Of a DNA stretch of 64,000 nt, positions 52,822 to 62,400 are shown piece by piece. The notes below the pieces were generated by a model that ran no database searches, was not told the origin of the DNA, and saw only the letters and a list, made by a program, of their open reading frames with translations. Position 1 is the first letter of the stretch; each line of letters opens with the position of its first letter. This DNA is from G963666705 sp963666705 (lineage in GTDB: Bacteria > Pseudomonadota > Alphaproteobacteria > CADEGL01): contig CAXXKO010000004.1 in assembly GCA_963666705.2 (NCBI GenBank), positions 1-64,000 on the forward strand, read 5' to 3'. The position numbers and the translations under genes are program-made.

Positions 52822-53892
52822 ATGACCACGCGCGCCGAGACCGCCCACATAGATTTCATGGATCGGCGCCGGGCCCGCATCATCGCCGGCTGGCTGCTGG
52901 CCTGCTGCGCCATGGTCTTCATCATGATCGTCGTGGGCGGCGTCACGCGCCTCACCAGCTCCGGGCTCTCCATGGTCGATTGGCGGCCGCTCATGGGCTG
53001 GCTGCCGCCGCTCTCCGAGGCCGAATGGCGGGGCATCTTCGCACGCTACCAGGAATATCCCGAATACCAGAAGCTCAACCGCGGCATGACGCTCGCAGGG
53101 TTCAAGGGCATCTTCTGGTGGGAATTCTCGCACCGGGTCTGGGGCCGCCTGATCGGCGTCGCCTTCCTCGTCCCGGCACTCTTCTTCTGGGTCCGGGGCT
53201 GGATCGATTCCTGGCTCGCGCCGCGCCTCGTGGTTGCCTTCATCCTCGGCGGGCTCCAGGGCGTGCTGGGCTGGTATATGGTCAAGAGCGGCCTCGTCGA
53301 CCGCCCGGACGTGAGCCACTACCGCCTCGCCGCCCATCTGATGCTCGCGGTAGCCATCTACGGTTACATGTTCTGGCTCGCCCTCGACCTGTTGGCGCCG
53401 GGGAGGGCGCGCACGGCCGATCTGATTCTCAGCGGCCCGCGCCGCTTCGCCTGGATGCTGGCGGGCGTCGTCCTGGTGACGATCGTCTCGGGCGCCTTCG
53501 TTGCCGGCCTCAACGCCGGCTTCGCCTACAACACCTTCCCGCTCATGGACGGCCGCTGGGTGCCCGAGGAGATCCTGGACCTCTCGCCCGTCTACCTCAA
53601 TTTACTCGAGAACATCGCCACGGTGCAGTTCCAGCACCGGATCCTGGCCATCGCCACGCTCGCGCTCGTGGTGCTCTACTGGTCCCACGCCCGGCGCGTG
53701 GCTCCCGGGCGGCGCGGGCGCCGGGCGCTCGACGCGCTCCTCGCCGCGGTGGCGATCCAGGTGACGCTCGGCATCTCGACCCTGGTGCTCATCGTCCCGA
53801 TCCCCCTGGCCGCCCTGCACCAGGCAGGGGCGGTGCTCCTCTTCACCGCCGTCCTCTGGGCCGCGCACGAGCTCCGCGGTCGGCGGGCCTGA
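52822..53892 (+). CDS. ctaA: Heme A synthase (COX15/CtaA)
   Basis: A 356-residue inner-membrane protein with eight predicted helices, converting heme O to heme A for aa3-type cytochrome oxidase. The four heme-ligand histidines are seen in WWEFSHRVWGRLIG, DVSHYRLAAHLML, TVQFQHRILAIA and LAALHQAGAVLL. N-terminal MVFIMIVVGGVTRLTSSGLS is typical of the alphaproteobacterial/mitochondrial COX15 type. It shows the cell respires aerobically. No other cox genes are adjacent. Confidence 0.96.
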   Translation: MTTRAETAHIDFMDRRRARIIAGWLLACCAMVFIMIVVGGVTRLTSSGLSMVDWRPLMGWLPPLSEAEWRGIFARYQEYPEYQKLNRGMTLAGFKGIFWWEFSHRVWGRLIGVAFLVPALFFWVRGWIDSWLAPRLVVAFILGGLQGVLGWYMVKSGLVDRPDVSHYRLAAHLMLAVAIYGYMFWLALDLLAPGRARTADLILSGPRRFAWMLAGVVLVTIVSGAFVAGLNAGFAYNTFPLMDGRWVPEEILDLSPVYLNLLENIATVQFQHRILAIATLALVVLYWSHARRVAPGRRGRRALDALLAAVAIQVTLGISTLVLIVPIPLAALHQAGAVLLFTAVLWAAHELRGRRA

Positions 53893-53910
53893 GGCCCGTC
53901 GCCGCGGCCC

Positions 53911-55823
53911 TCAAGCGCCGATGAAGCCGCCGTCCGCGCGGGTGATGGCAACGACCGACGGGCGCGGCGGCATGGCCGGGTCGAAGTCGGGCCAGCGGGT
54001 GGAGGGGTCCTCGAAGCTCGCGGCCGCGCCATCGGCGTAGAACCGCTCGCCCGGATGCTGCACCGAGAGGAAGAGGGTGCGGGCGTCGGGAGTGAATTGG
54101 GGGCCGGTCACCTCGGCGCCCTCGGGCGCGCGGAAGAACATGCGGCCGGTTCCCCGCCCTTCACCCGCCGTCTCCAGCGCCCACAGGCCGTCGGCGGAGC
54201 CCGAGAGCGTCTTCCAGGCCTTGCCCTGGTCGGTGGCGATCCACAGCCGGCCGAAGCTGTCCACCGCCGCATTGTCGGGCGCCGAGAACCAGCCGTTAGG
54301 ACCCGTGGCCGGGTTCCAGCGCGACTCGGTCGCGGGATCGCCCGGGTCGCCGCATTCGACCAGCATGTCCCAGCGGAAGACTGGCGCCCCATGGTCGCCG
54401 CCGGGGGGCGCGAGCTCGACGATCTGACCCCACGGGTTGGGCGCGCGGTTGTTGACCGCGTCGCGCCCGGCCTGGGTGCGCTTGCTGTTGTTGCTGAGGA
54501 CGACGATGACGGTGCCCTGGGCCGGGTCGGGCACGACGCCCTCCGGCCGGTCCAGCGGCGTGGCACCCAGGGTCCCGGCCGCCCGGCCGGCCTCGATCAG
54601 CACGTCCGCCTGGCCCGCGAACCCGGCGTCGGGATCCAGCCCGCCAGTCCCAAAGACGAGCGGCAGCCATTCGAGGCGGCCGTCGTCGCGGAACCGGGCG
54701 GCGGAGAGGGTGCCGCGGTCGAGGAGTCCCGTGTTGGCCTGGCGGCTCTCGGGATCGACCGCGTTGGCGCTCACGAAGCGGAAGAGGAACCCGCCCCGCC
54801 GGTCGTCACCCAGATAGACGACCAGCCGGCCGTTGCCATTGACGATATTGGCCGCCCCTCGTGCTTGAAGCGGCCGAGCGCCGTGCGCTTCACTGGTACG
54901 GAGTCGGGGTCGAACGGATCGACCTCGACGATCCAGCCGAAGCGGTTGGGCTCGTGCGGCTCGACCTCCACGTTCCAGCGCGGCTCGACCTCGGCCCAGT
55001 GGTAGAAGTCGCTCGGGATGCCGTGGTCGGCATGGTTGCGCGCCTCGGGGCCGCCCTCCAGGCGGCCGGTGAAATAGTTGTTGAAGTGCTCCTCCGCCAT
55101 CAGCCAGGTGCCCCACGGCGTGATGCCGCCGGCGCAGTCGGCGACCGTACCGATGACGCGCCGGTCCGTGGGGTCGGCCGAAGTGCGGAGCCGCGCATGG
55201 CCCGCAGCCGGCCCGGCGATGGCTATGACGGTGCCCCCTGCCGTGATGCGCCGATTGAAGCGGCCGGGCCGCAGGAGGCGCCAGCGCCCCGCCCCGTCCC
55301 GCGCCACTTCGAGGATCGAGCCGCCATGGGCCGCCATCTCGATCGCCGCGACCTCGCGCCGCCGGCCTTCGTCCTCGGCCCACGCGCGCGGGAACATCAC
55401 GGCCCGCCGGGTCGATTCTTGGTTGACGCAGAGGAGGCCGTGCCCGGACTCGTCCGATCCGCCGGGCAGGCCGAAATAGCCCACGTAATCGTTGTTGTAG
55501 CCGAACTGCATGGCCTGGGCGGCGGCCGTCTGGCGGCTCGGGTCGAAGGCCGAGGCGCCGGGCAGAACCGGGTCGCCCCAGCGCACCAGGACCTCCGCCC
55601 AGTGTCCGGGGGCGACGTGGTCGGTCGCGTCCACGCCGTGGGCGATGCCGGTGAAGCCGAAGCGGGGGGACGGCCCCAGGAGCCGGTCTTGCGCCGCGAG
55701 GCGCGCGGGGCGCGCGAGCGCCGCCATGGCCGCCACGCCGAGGGCGCCCCTCAGGACGCCGCGCCGGCCATAGCGGCGGCCGGCGATCGCGGTCAGGGAT
55801 AGCGGGTCATCGTCGTTCGTCAC
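53911..55823 (-). pseudogene. PhoX-family alkaline phosphatase, frameshifted
   Basis: A Tat-exported calcium-dependent phosphatase (DUF839/PhoX). From GTG 55823 the N-terminus has a twin-arginine-like signal (GRRYGRRGVLRGALGVAAM). The first frame runs through GGITPWGTWLMAEEHFNNYF and GWIVEVDPFDP to RFKHEG. The second frame continues ANIVNGNGRLVVYLGDDRRG to GFIGA. The shift is at the C4 run 54855-54858: one extra base would restore RFKHEGAANIVNG, the family sequence. About 637 residues would result. A homopolymer sequencing error or a true recent mutation are both possible. It is divergent from the DUF6134 gene, with 76 bp between the starts. Confidence 0.9.
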
Positions 55824-55899
55824 GCGTGCCTCCACCTGCCCGGCCCCCACGACCGGCGTTGACCGGCGGGTGCCGAGCCCCATATCTATCCCGGTCACC

Positions 55900-56622
55900 A
55901 TGAAGGAGCCCGCCTTGCGTGCCAAGCCCGCCACTATCCTCCTCGCCGCCTTCTCGATCCTGTCGACGGGCGCACCGGCCTTCGCCCTGGGCCATGGCTC
56001 GGGGACGCTCCATTTCGAGGTCTTGCGCGACGGCTCGCCCATCGGCACCCACGTCGTGCGCTTCCGGGAGGAGGGCGACACCCTCACGGTCGAGAACGAG
56101 GTCCGCATCGCGGTCACGATGGCCTTCATCACCGTCTACCGCTATGAGCAGGACCGTACCGAGACGCTGCGGGACGGGCGCGTCGTCGCCTTCCACAACC
56201 GCACCGACGACGATGGCGAAGTGACCGAGGTCACCGCGCGCGCGGTCGAGGGCGGCATCGAGGTGATCGGGCCCGAGGTGCGCCATACCGTGCCGGTGGA
56301 CATGATCCTCACCGGATACTGGAGCCACGAAACGGTGAACCGCGTGCGCCTCCTCGATGCGGGCGACGGCACCGTGTTGGAGATCGTCGTCGCGGATGGG
56401 GGCGTGGAGACGGTCGAGGCCTGGGGCCGCGAGGTCGAAGCGCGACGCTACGCGCTGACGGGCGATATGGAAAAGGAGCTCTGGTACGACGCCGCCGGCA
56501 TCTGGGTCCACATGCGCCAGGTGGCGCGCGACGGCTCGATCATCGAATACCTGCTCACGCCCGAGGGCGGCGGGGGCGCGCCGACCCCGTCACCGGAGCC
56601 ATCGGACCTGGAGTCCCGCTAA
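55900..56622 (+). CDS. DUF6134 family protein, exported
   Basis: A 240-residue protein with a signal peptide (MKEPALRAKPATILLAAFSI then LSTGAPAFA, cleavage likely after AFA), so periplasmic. The mature part is all-beta in character: GTLHFEVLRDGSPIGTHVVR, VTMAFITVYRYEQDRTETLR and GYWSHETVNRVRLLDAGDG match DUF6134. No catalytic residues are recognised. Function unknown. It shares its upstream region with the PhoX gene, which may indicate joint regulation. Confidence 0.82.
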   Translation: MKEPALRAKPATILLAAFSILSTGAPAFALGHGSGTLHFEVLRDGSPIGTHVVRFREEGDTLTVENEVRIAVTMAFITVYRYEQDRTETLRDGRVVAFHNRTDDDGEVTEVTARAVEGGIEVIGPEVRHTVPVDMILTGYWSHETVNRVRLLDAGDGTVLEIVVADGGVETVEAWGREVEARRYALTGDMEKELWYDAAGIWVHMRQVARDGSIIEYLLTPEGGGGAPTPSPEPSDLESR

Positions 56623-56710
56623 TGGTGCCGTACGCCGATGCGCCAATGTGCCATCGGCCCTCATACTTCGACAGGCTCAGCATGAGGGCCTCACCGCGGT
56701 AGCCACAAAG

Positions 56711-56952
56711 CCTCATACCGAGTTCGCCGAAGCCTCACCCTGAGCCTGTCGAAGCCTCACCCTGAGCCTGCCGAAGCCCCACCCTGAGCCTGTCGAAGCC
56801 CCACCCTGAGCCTGTCGAAGCCCCACCCTGAGCCTGTCGAAGCCTCACCCTGAGCCTGTCGAAGCCCCACCCTGAGCCTGCCGAAGCCTCACCCTGAGCC
56901 TGCCGAAGCCTCACCCTGAGCCTGTCGAAACCTCATCCTGAGCCTGTCGAAG
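56711..56952. repeat. Eleven tandem 22-bp repeats (CCTCACCCTGAGCCTGTCGAAG)
   Basis: Eleven head-to-tail 22-bp units without spacers, the first degenerate; variation is mostly T/C at two positions. An inverted motif copy (CTTCGACAGGCTCAGCATGAG) precedes it at about 56667. The core is shared with the 60-bp array at 45181-45432. The array fills the gap between the DUF6134 gene and the convergent pdeM gene. No CRISPR-like spacers. Confidence 0.92.
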
Positions 56953-56986
56953 GGTGAGGCGGTGGCACGATGGGACCCACCAGACC

Positions 56987-57667
56987 CTAACCCGCGAGGC
57001 TCGCCTCGGCGATGCGGTGGATGCGGTCGCGGCCCAGGAGGTAGACCCGGAAATCGGCGCCGAAGAGGGCGCGGATGGCCGGGTCGAGCACGCTGAGACC
57101 GCCCGTATAAGCGCCGAAGGCAGGCAGGATCAGACGGTGCCGGTCGGTCGCGAAGCAGCGGCCCCGCACCGAGCGGCCGCGCACGCTGATGCGCGCCTTG
57201 GGGTGGAAGTGGCCGCTCACCTCGCCGTCGCATTCGGGCGTGTCGAGGGCCTGGTGCCGGAATACCAGCGGCGGCGCTTTCACCTCCGCCACCACCTCGC
57301 CGCCGAGGGCGGCGGGCGGCGTGGGGTCGTGGTTGCCGGCGACCCAGGCCCATTGACGGGCCTCGATGAGCCCGGTGAGGATGCGCCGGTCGGTCGGGTC
57401 GAGCCGCCCCGCCGCGTCCTCGTCGTGGAAGCTGTCGCCCAGGCAGATGACGCGCCGGGGCTCGTAATGGGCGATGGCGCGGGCCAGTCGCTCGAGCGTC
57501 GCCCGGGTGTCGTAGGGCGGCAAAAGGGTGCCGCTGGCGGCGAAGCTCGACCCCTTCTCGAAATGGAGGTCCGCGACCACCAGGGTCGCCGCGGCCGGCC
57601 AGTAGAGGGCGCCGCTCAAATCGGCAACCATGAGGGCGCCGTTGACGCCGATGGTCTGGGCGCTCAT
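56987..57667 (-). CDS. pdeM: Ligase-associated DNA damage response endonuclease PdeM
   Basis: A 226-residue metallophosphoesterase. Metal motifs: DxH in LVVADLHFEKG, GD in VICLGDSFHDED, GNHD in VAGNHDPTPP and GHxH in VSGHFHPKARI. PdeM is found in an operon with an Lhr-like helicase, an exonuclease and an ATP-dependent ligase that forms a bacterial DNA-repair module. Here it overlaps the helicase gene by 4 bp (ATGA), which supports the assignment; the ligase and exonuclease are not in the window. Confidence 0.92.
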   Translation of the reverse strand: MSAQTIGVNGALMVADLSGALYWPAAATLVVADLHFEKGSSFAASGTLLPPYDTRATLERLARAIAHYEPRRVICLGDSFHDEDAAGRLDPTDRRILTGLIEARQWAWVAGNHDPTPPAALGGEVVAEVKAPPLVFRHQALDTPECDGEVSGHFHPKARISVRGRSVRGRCFATDRHRLILPAFGAYTGGLSVLDPAIRALFGADFRVYLLGRDRIHRIAEASLAG

Positions 57668-60120
57668 AGGAGCGCCCTCTGTTCCTCGTCCGCGGCCATG
57701 GCGTCCTCGACGAGGGACTGGGCCGCCTCGTCTAGCAAGTCGTCGATGGCGGCACCGTGGATGCTCTCGCGGCCGATCTCCAGCAACACGGGGACGGCGA
57801 GGGGTGAGACGGTAGCGAGCCGCTTGTGTGTGATGCGGCCCTGGACGCGCGCCAGCATCTCGGCCAATCGGCGCACGTCGGTGAGGCCGCCAGCCGCGTC
57901 CGCGCGCGTCGCCCGCAGCAGTACGTGGTCCGGCTCGTGCCGGCGCAGCACGTCGTAGATGAGGTCGGCGTTGAAGGTGACCTGGCGGCGCGTCTTCTCC
58001 TGGCCCGGCGCGCGGCGCTCGATGAGGCCGGCGATCACGGCCACGTTGCGGAAGGTGCGCCTCAGCATGCTCGATTCCGCCATCCAGGCCTCGAGGTCGT
58101 CGCCCAGCATATCGGCGTCGAAGAGGGCGTCCACGTCCTCGGCCGGGCGCAGGCTCCAGACGCCGAGGACGTAATCGGTGGCGACGAAGCCCAGCGGCCG
58201 CAGCCCCACCCGCTCCATGCGCCGGGTCAGGAGCATGCCGAGGGTCTGGTGCGCGTTCCGCCCCTCGAAGCAATAGGCGACCAGGAACTCCTTCTTGTGT
58301 CGGGGAAAGGTCTCGACGAGGAGACCGTCGGCCGCGGGGAGGACCGAGCGCCAGCGCTGGATGCGCAGCCATTCCTGGACCTCGGCCGGGAAGGCGCGCC
58401 AGGCCTCGGGGGCCGCGAGCAGGCCCCGCACCCGGTCCGCGAGCCGGGTGGTGAGCGGCAGGCGGCCGCCTTGATACGCCGGGACCTTGGGGTCCTCGCC
58501 GGTGGCGGGGGAGACGATGGCGTGGGTCTCGCGCAGACCTTCGTAACGCAGGGTGCGGCCCGCGAAGATGAAGGTGTCGCCGGGCGTCAGGCCCTGGATG
58601 AAGTGCTCCTCGACCTCGCCGATGGTGGGGCCGCGCCTGAACTTGACGCGGATGGTGGGCGCCTCGACGATGGTGCCGACGTTCATGCGGTAGCGCCGTA
58701 TGTCGGTGGCCGAGGCCGGGGCGAGGCGGCCGTCGGGCTCGCGCTTCAAGCGCCGGAAGCGGTCGTAGTTGCCGAGCGCGTAGCCGCCCGTCTCGACGAA
58801 GGCGAGCACGTCGCCGAAATCCTCGCGCGGGAGCGCCCGGTAGGGCCCCGCCGCCGTCACCTCGGCATAGAGCGCGTCCGCGTCGAGCGGGGCCGAGCAG
58901 GCCATGCCGAGCATGTGCTGGGCGAGCACGTCGAGGGCACCTTCGCGCGGCGGGTCGCCATCCAGCTCGCCCGCCGCGATGGCGTCGACGGCGGCGCGGC
59001 ATTCCAGCATCTCGAAACGGTTGCCGGGGACGAGGATGGCGCGGCTCGGCTCGTCGAGCCGGTGGTTGGAGCGCCCGATGCGCTGGACCAGCCGGCTCGA
59101 CCCCTTGGGCGCGCCCACCTGGACCACCAGGTCCACCGCCGCCCAGTCCACACCCAGATCGAGGGAGGAGGTGCAGACCACGGCGTCGAGATCGCCGTGC
59201 GCCATGGCGGCTTCGACCTTGCGGCGCTGTTCCACCGCCAGGCTGCCATGGTGGAGGGCGATCGCGAGATGGTCCTCGTTGGCCCGCCACAGCTCCTGGA
59301 ACACGAGCTCGGCCTGGGCCCTCGTATTCACGAAGACCAGCGTCGTGCCCGCACCACGGATGGCGTTGTAGAGCTCGGGCATGGCGTAGAGCGCCATGTG
59401 CCCCGACCAGGGGATCGAGGCCTCGGGCACCAGGATCGAGATGTCCGGCTCACGCGCCGCCGTGCCCATGACGAGGCGCACGCCGTCCGCGCTGGCGTCG
59501 GGCGAGAGCCAGGCCGCGAGTTCGGCCGGGTCGGCTACCGTGGCCGAGAGCCCGACCCGGCGGCAGGCGGGCGCCAATCGCCGCACTCGGGCCAGGCCGA
59601 GGGAGAGGAGGTCGCCGCGCTTGTTGCCGGCGAGGGCGTGCAGCTCGTCGACGATCACGCACCTGAGACGCGCGAAGATGTCGGGCGCGTCCGTGTATGA
59701 CAGCAGGAGCGCCAGGGATTCGGGCGTGGTCAGCAGGATGTGGGGCGGCCGGCGGCGCTGACGCTGGCGCTTGGCCGACGGCGTGTCGCCGGTGCGCGTC
59801 TCCGAGCGCACGGCCAATCCCATCTCGGCGATGGGCGCGCCGAGGTAGCGGTCGATATCGACGGCGAGGGCCTTCAAGGGCGAGATATAGAGGGTGTGGA
59901 GGCCCGCCGCCGCCACGCCCTCCCCCGCGCCCGAAAGCTCGATGAGGCTCGGCAGGAACCCGGCCAGGGTCTTGCCGCCTCCGGTGGGCGCGATCAAGAG
60001 GGTCGAGACACGATCGCGCGCCGCCGCCAGCATTTCGAGCTGGTGCGGGTGGGGCGTCCAGCCGCGCGCCTCGAACCAGCCGGCGAAGGGTGCCGGCAGC
60101 CCCGCGCCCGCGGCCGTCAT
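57664..60120 (-). CDS. Ligase-associated DEXH-box DNA helicase (Lhr-like)
   Basis: An 818-residue superfamily 2 helicase. Q-motif region GWTPHPHQLEMLAAARDR, Walker A LIAPTGGGKTLAGFLPS, Walker B VIVDELHALAG, SAT in VGLSATVADP, and motif VI in RLVQRIGRSNHRLDEP. The C-terminal winged-helix/DUF4921-like part has VEEHFIQGLTPGDTFIF. It matches the ligase-associated helicase rather than full Lhr, which is much longer. Coupled to pdeM downstream and psuG upstream by ATGA overlaps, so a single transcript is likely. Confidence 0.92.
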   Translation of the reverse strand: MTAAGAGLPAPFAGWFEARGWTPHPHQLEMLAAARDRVSTLLIAPTGGGKTLAGFLPSLIELSGAGEGVAAAGLHTLYISPLKALAVDIDRYLGAPIAEMGLAVRSETRTGDTPSAKRQRQRRRPPHILLTTPESLALLLSYTDAPDIFARLRCVIVDELHALAGNKRGDLLSLGLARVRRLAPACRRVGLSATVADPAELAAWLSPDASADGVRLVMGTAAREPDISILVPEASIPWSGHMALYAMPELYNAIRGAGTTLVFVNTRAQAELVFQELWRANEDHLAIALHHGSLAVEQRRKVEAAMAHGDLDAVVCTSSLDLGVDWAAVDLVVQVGAPKGSSRLVQRIGRSNHRLDEPSRAILVPGNRFEMLECRAAVDAIAAGELDGDPPREGALDVLAQHMLGMACSAPLDADALYAEVTAAGPYRALPREDFGDVLAFVETGGYALGNYDRFRRLKREPDGRLAPASATDIRRYRMNVGTIVEAPTIRVKFRRGPTIGEVEEHFIQGLTPGDTFIFAGRTLRYEGLRETHAIVSPATGEDPKVPAYQGGRLPLTTRLADRVRGLLAAPEAWRAFPAEVQEWLRIQRWRSVLPAADGLLVETFPRHKKEFLVAYCFEGRNAHQTLGMLLTRRMERVGLRPLGFVATDYVLGVWSLRPAEDVDALFDADMLGDDLEAWMAESSMLRRTFRNVAVIAGLIERRAPGQEKTRRQVTFNADLIYDVLRRHEPDHVLLRATRADAAGGLTDVRRLAEMLARVQGRITHKRLATVSPLAVPVLLEIGRESIHGAAIDDLLDEAAQSLVEDAMAADEEQRALL

Positions 60121-61037
60121 CCGGCCTCCGCGTACGCCTTGGCGATGCGGGTCGCGAGGGCCGCGTTGGCGCGGAGGAGGGCGATGTTGGCGTCGAGGCT
60201 GCGGCCGCCGCTCAGCATCGCGATATGCTCGAGGAGGAAGGGCGTCAGGTCCTTGCCGTGGATGCCCCGGGCGCTCGCCTCGCCGGTCGCCGATTGGACG
60301 TGGCGCTCGAGCGCGGCACCGTCCATGGCGTCTTCTTCCGCCAGGGGATTGGCGACCACCACCCCGCCCGCGAGGCCGCAGGACCACTTGGCCCGGAGCA
60401 GCCGCGCCACCGCCGCCGGCGTGTCGAGGCGGAAGGCGAGCGCGATCCCGCTCGACCGGGCGTAGAAGGCCGGGAAGGTATCGGTGCCGTAGCCCACCAC
60501 CGGCACGCCGCGCGTCTCCAGGTATTCGAGGGTGCTCGGCAGGTCGAGGATCGACTTGGCCCCGGCGCAGACCACGGCCACGTCGGTCCGCGCCAGTTCC
60601 TCCAAATCGGCCGAGACGTCGAGCGTCTCCTGCCAGCCGCGATGGACGCCACCGATGCCGCCCGTCGCGAAGACGGCGATGCCGGCCATTTGGGCGCAGA
60701 TCATGGTGGCGGCGACGGTGGTCGCACCCGCCTCGCCACTCGCCAGGCAGTAGGGCAGGTCGCGGCGGCTCACCTTCCACACATCGTCGCCATGGGCCAG
60801 CTCGTCGAGCGCCCCGTCCGAGAGGCCGATCCGGATGCGCCCACCGAGGATGCCGATGGCGGCCGGCACGGCGCCCTCGCGGCGGACGATGTCGCCCATG
60901 GCGCGCGCGGTCTCGATACCCCGGGGATGCGGCAGGCCATGGGCCATGAAGGTCGTCTCGAGCGCCACCACCGCCCCGCCGGCGGCGAGTACATCCGCGA
61001 CCTCACAATCGATTTCGAGATAGTCCTCAATCGGCAT
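60117..61037 (-). CDS. psuG: Pseudouridine-5'-phosphate glycosidase
   Basis: A 306-residue enzyme that splits pseudouridine 5'-phosphate to ribose 5-phosphate and uracil. Conserved segments include ALETTFMAHGLPHPRG, FATGGIGGVHRGWQET, the catalytic Lys in VVCAGAKSILDLPSTLEYLE and VVVANPLAEEDAMD. The length is typical. The partner pseudouridine kinase PsuK is not in the window. It is coupled to the DNA-repair helicase by a 4-bp overlap, an unusual pairing. Confidence 0.94.
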   Translation of the reverse strand: MPIEDYLEIDCEVADVLAAGGAVVALETTFMAHGLPHPRGIETARAMGDIVRREGAVPAAIGILGGRIRIGLSDGALDELAHGDDVWKVSRRDLPYCLASGEAGATTVAATMICAQMAGIAVFATGGIGGVHRGWQETLDVSADLEELARTDVAVVCAGAKSILDLPSTLEYLETRGVPVVGYGTDTFPAFYARSSGIALAFRLDTPAAVARLLRAKWSCGLAGGVVVANPLAEEDAMDGAALERHVQSATGEASARGIHGKDLTPFLLEHIAMLSGGRSLDANIALLRANAALATRIAKAYAEAG

Positions 61038-61076
61038 CGTCGCCCGAGCCTCCCACCCGCTGGCGCCCGGCCGCGA

Positions 61077-61673
61077 TCAGGCGATGGCGCCAGGGCCCAA
61101 CAGCGCCGTGCGAAACCGGTCCTTGAGAGTGGCGCCGTCGCGCGGCGGCATCACGATCCCCAGCGGCTCCGTCCCGACCTTGATCGCGACCAGCACCGGC
61201 CCCGGTGCGGCGCGCACCAGGGGGACGGCCGCATCGAGGCCCTCTCGGTCCGTGACCAGCGCGGTCTCGGCGAAGCCCGCGGCCGTGGCCACGGCGGCCA
61301 GGTCGACGCCCTGGCCGGTGTGGGTCGGCTGCATGCCGGTCTCGCCGTAATGCTCGTTGTCGATGATGGCGATGGCCAGGTTCCGCGGCCGCTGGACGCC
61401 GATCGTGGCCAGGCTGCCGAGGCCCATGAGCATCTCGCCATCGCCCGCGATCACCGCGACGCGCCGCTCGGGCCGGGCCAGCGCCAGGCCGAGCCCGACC
61501 GAGGCCGCTCCGCCCATCGCACCCCAGAGGTAGAAGTTCTCGGCCACGTCGCCGGCGGCCGTCACGTCCCAGCAGGTGCCGCCCAGGCCCGCGACCACCA
61601 GCATGTCGCCCCGGTCGGCGAGGAGGGCGGCCACCACCTCGCGCCGCCGCAACATGTTGCTCGCACCCGCCAT
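61077..61673 (-). CDS. TPP-dependent decarboxylase, beta subunit (sulfopyruvate/phosphonopyruvate type)
   Basis: A 198-residue subunit carrying the TPP pyrophosphate domain: GDG in VAVIAGDGEMLMGLGSLA, followed after about 25 residues by IAIIDNEHYGETGMQP, giving the GDG-N metal motif. LWGAMGGAASVGLGLALARP is typical of ComE/phosphonopyruvate decarboxylase C-terminal parts. With the 61678-62223 product it should decarboxylate a 3-substituted pyruvate. No PEP mutase or sulfolactate genes are nearby, so the substrate stays open. Confidence 0.87.
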   Translation of the reverse strand: MAGASNMLRRREVVAALLADRGDMLVVAGLGGTCWDVTAAGDVAENFYLWGAMGGAASVGLGLALARPERRVAVIAGDGEMLMGLGSLATIGVQRPRNLAIAIIDNEHYGETGMQPTHTGQGVDLAAVATAAGFAETALVTDREGLDAAVPLVRAAPGPVLVAIKVGTEPLGIVMPPRDGATLKDRFRTALLGPGAIA

Positions 61674-61677
61674 GGCC

Positions 61678-62223
61678 CTACTCCTCGAACGCCTTGGTGC
61701 CGATGAGGCGCTGGGAGAGGGTGACGGCGACGGGATTGAAAGCGTTGAAGGCGAGGCGCGCGGCCGACTGCACCGTCTCGCCCACCGCTTCCGGTGCGCT
61801 CACGTCCTGGACGATCACGCCCATCGAGCGGAGCACGTCGCGGGTCGCCTGGCCCATGGGCACCTGCCATGGATTGAACTCGCCCCACTCGCCCCGCATG
61901 GTGATGAGTGCGAGCAGGGGGAAGCGGCAGATGCGGGTGAGCGAGAGCATGTTGATGGTGTTGCCCACGCCGCTCGACTGCATGAGCAAGGCCGCCCGCT
62001 GCCCGCCGAGCCAGGCGCCGAGCGCGAGCGCCACACCCTCCTCCTCCGTGGTCAGGGTCACGACCCGCATATGGGGATCGGCCTCGCACAGGTGCAAAAG
62101 ACGGCTATGGCCGGCATCGGGAACGTGCGCGATCTGGCGCACCTCGAAGGCGCGCAATGTGCGGTAAATGTCGTCGGGCCAGTCCTGTCCGGCACCGCTC
62201 TCGGCGCGTTGGGTCACGGTCAT
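61678..62223 (-). CDS. TPP-dependent decarboxylase, alpha subunit (sulfopyruvate/phosphonopyruvate type)
   Basis: A 181-residue subunit with the TPP pyrimidine-binding domain: VVTLTTEEEGVALALGAWLG carries the catalytic Glu that activates TPP, followed by ALLMQSSGVGNTINMLSLT and MRGEWGEFNPWQVPMG. This matches ComD/sulfopyruvate decarboxylase alpha. It precedes the beta subunit by 4 bp. Divergent from an SDR gene pair; the aldehyde product could be a substrate of those SDRs, which is speculative. Confidence 0.87.
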   Translation of the reverse strand: MTVTQRAESGAGQDWPDDIYRTLRAFEVRQIAHVPDAGHSRLLHLCEADPHMRVVTLTTEEEGVALALGAWLGGQRAALLMQSSGVGNTINMLSLTRICRFPLLALITMRGEWGEFNPWQVPMGQATRDVLRSMGVIVQDVSAPEAVGETVQSAARLAFNAFNPVAVTLSQRLIGTKAFEE

Positions 62224-62400
62224 GGCGGGTCGGCTCGGCCCCTTCGGGTGGTCGCGGCGGCCGGAACCAATAGCACGGGCCGGCTGGCTTGGCTACGCGC
62301 CGGCCGACCTTGCGCCGGCTCGCCGATGCCCCTTAACTGGCGGCGAAGGGACCCTTGAGCCGGACCGTGCGTCTGGAGCCCTATTCGGGAGGCGGGAGCG

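Noticed and set aside
56711..56952. Possible CRISPR array
   Set aside because: The 22-bp units are directly adjacent without spacers and no cas genes are present.
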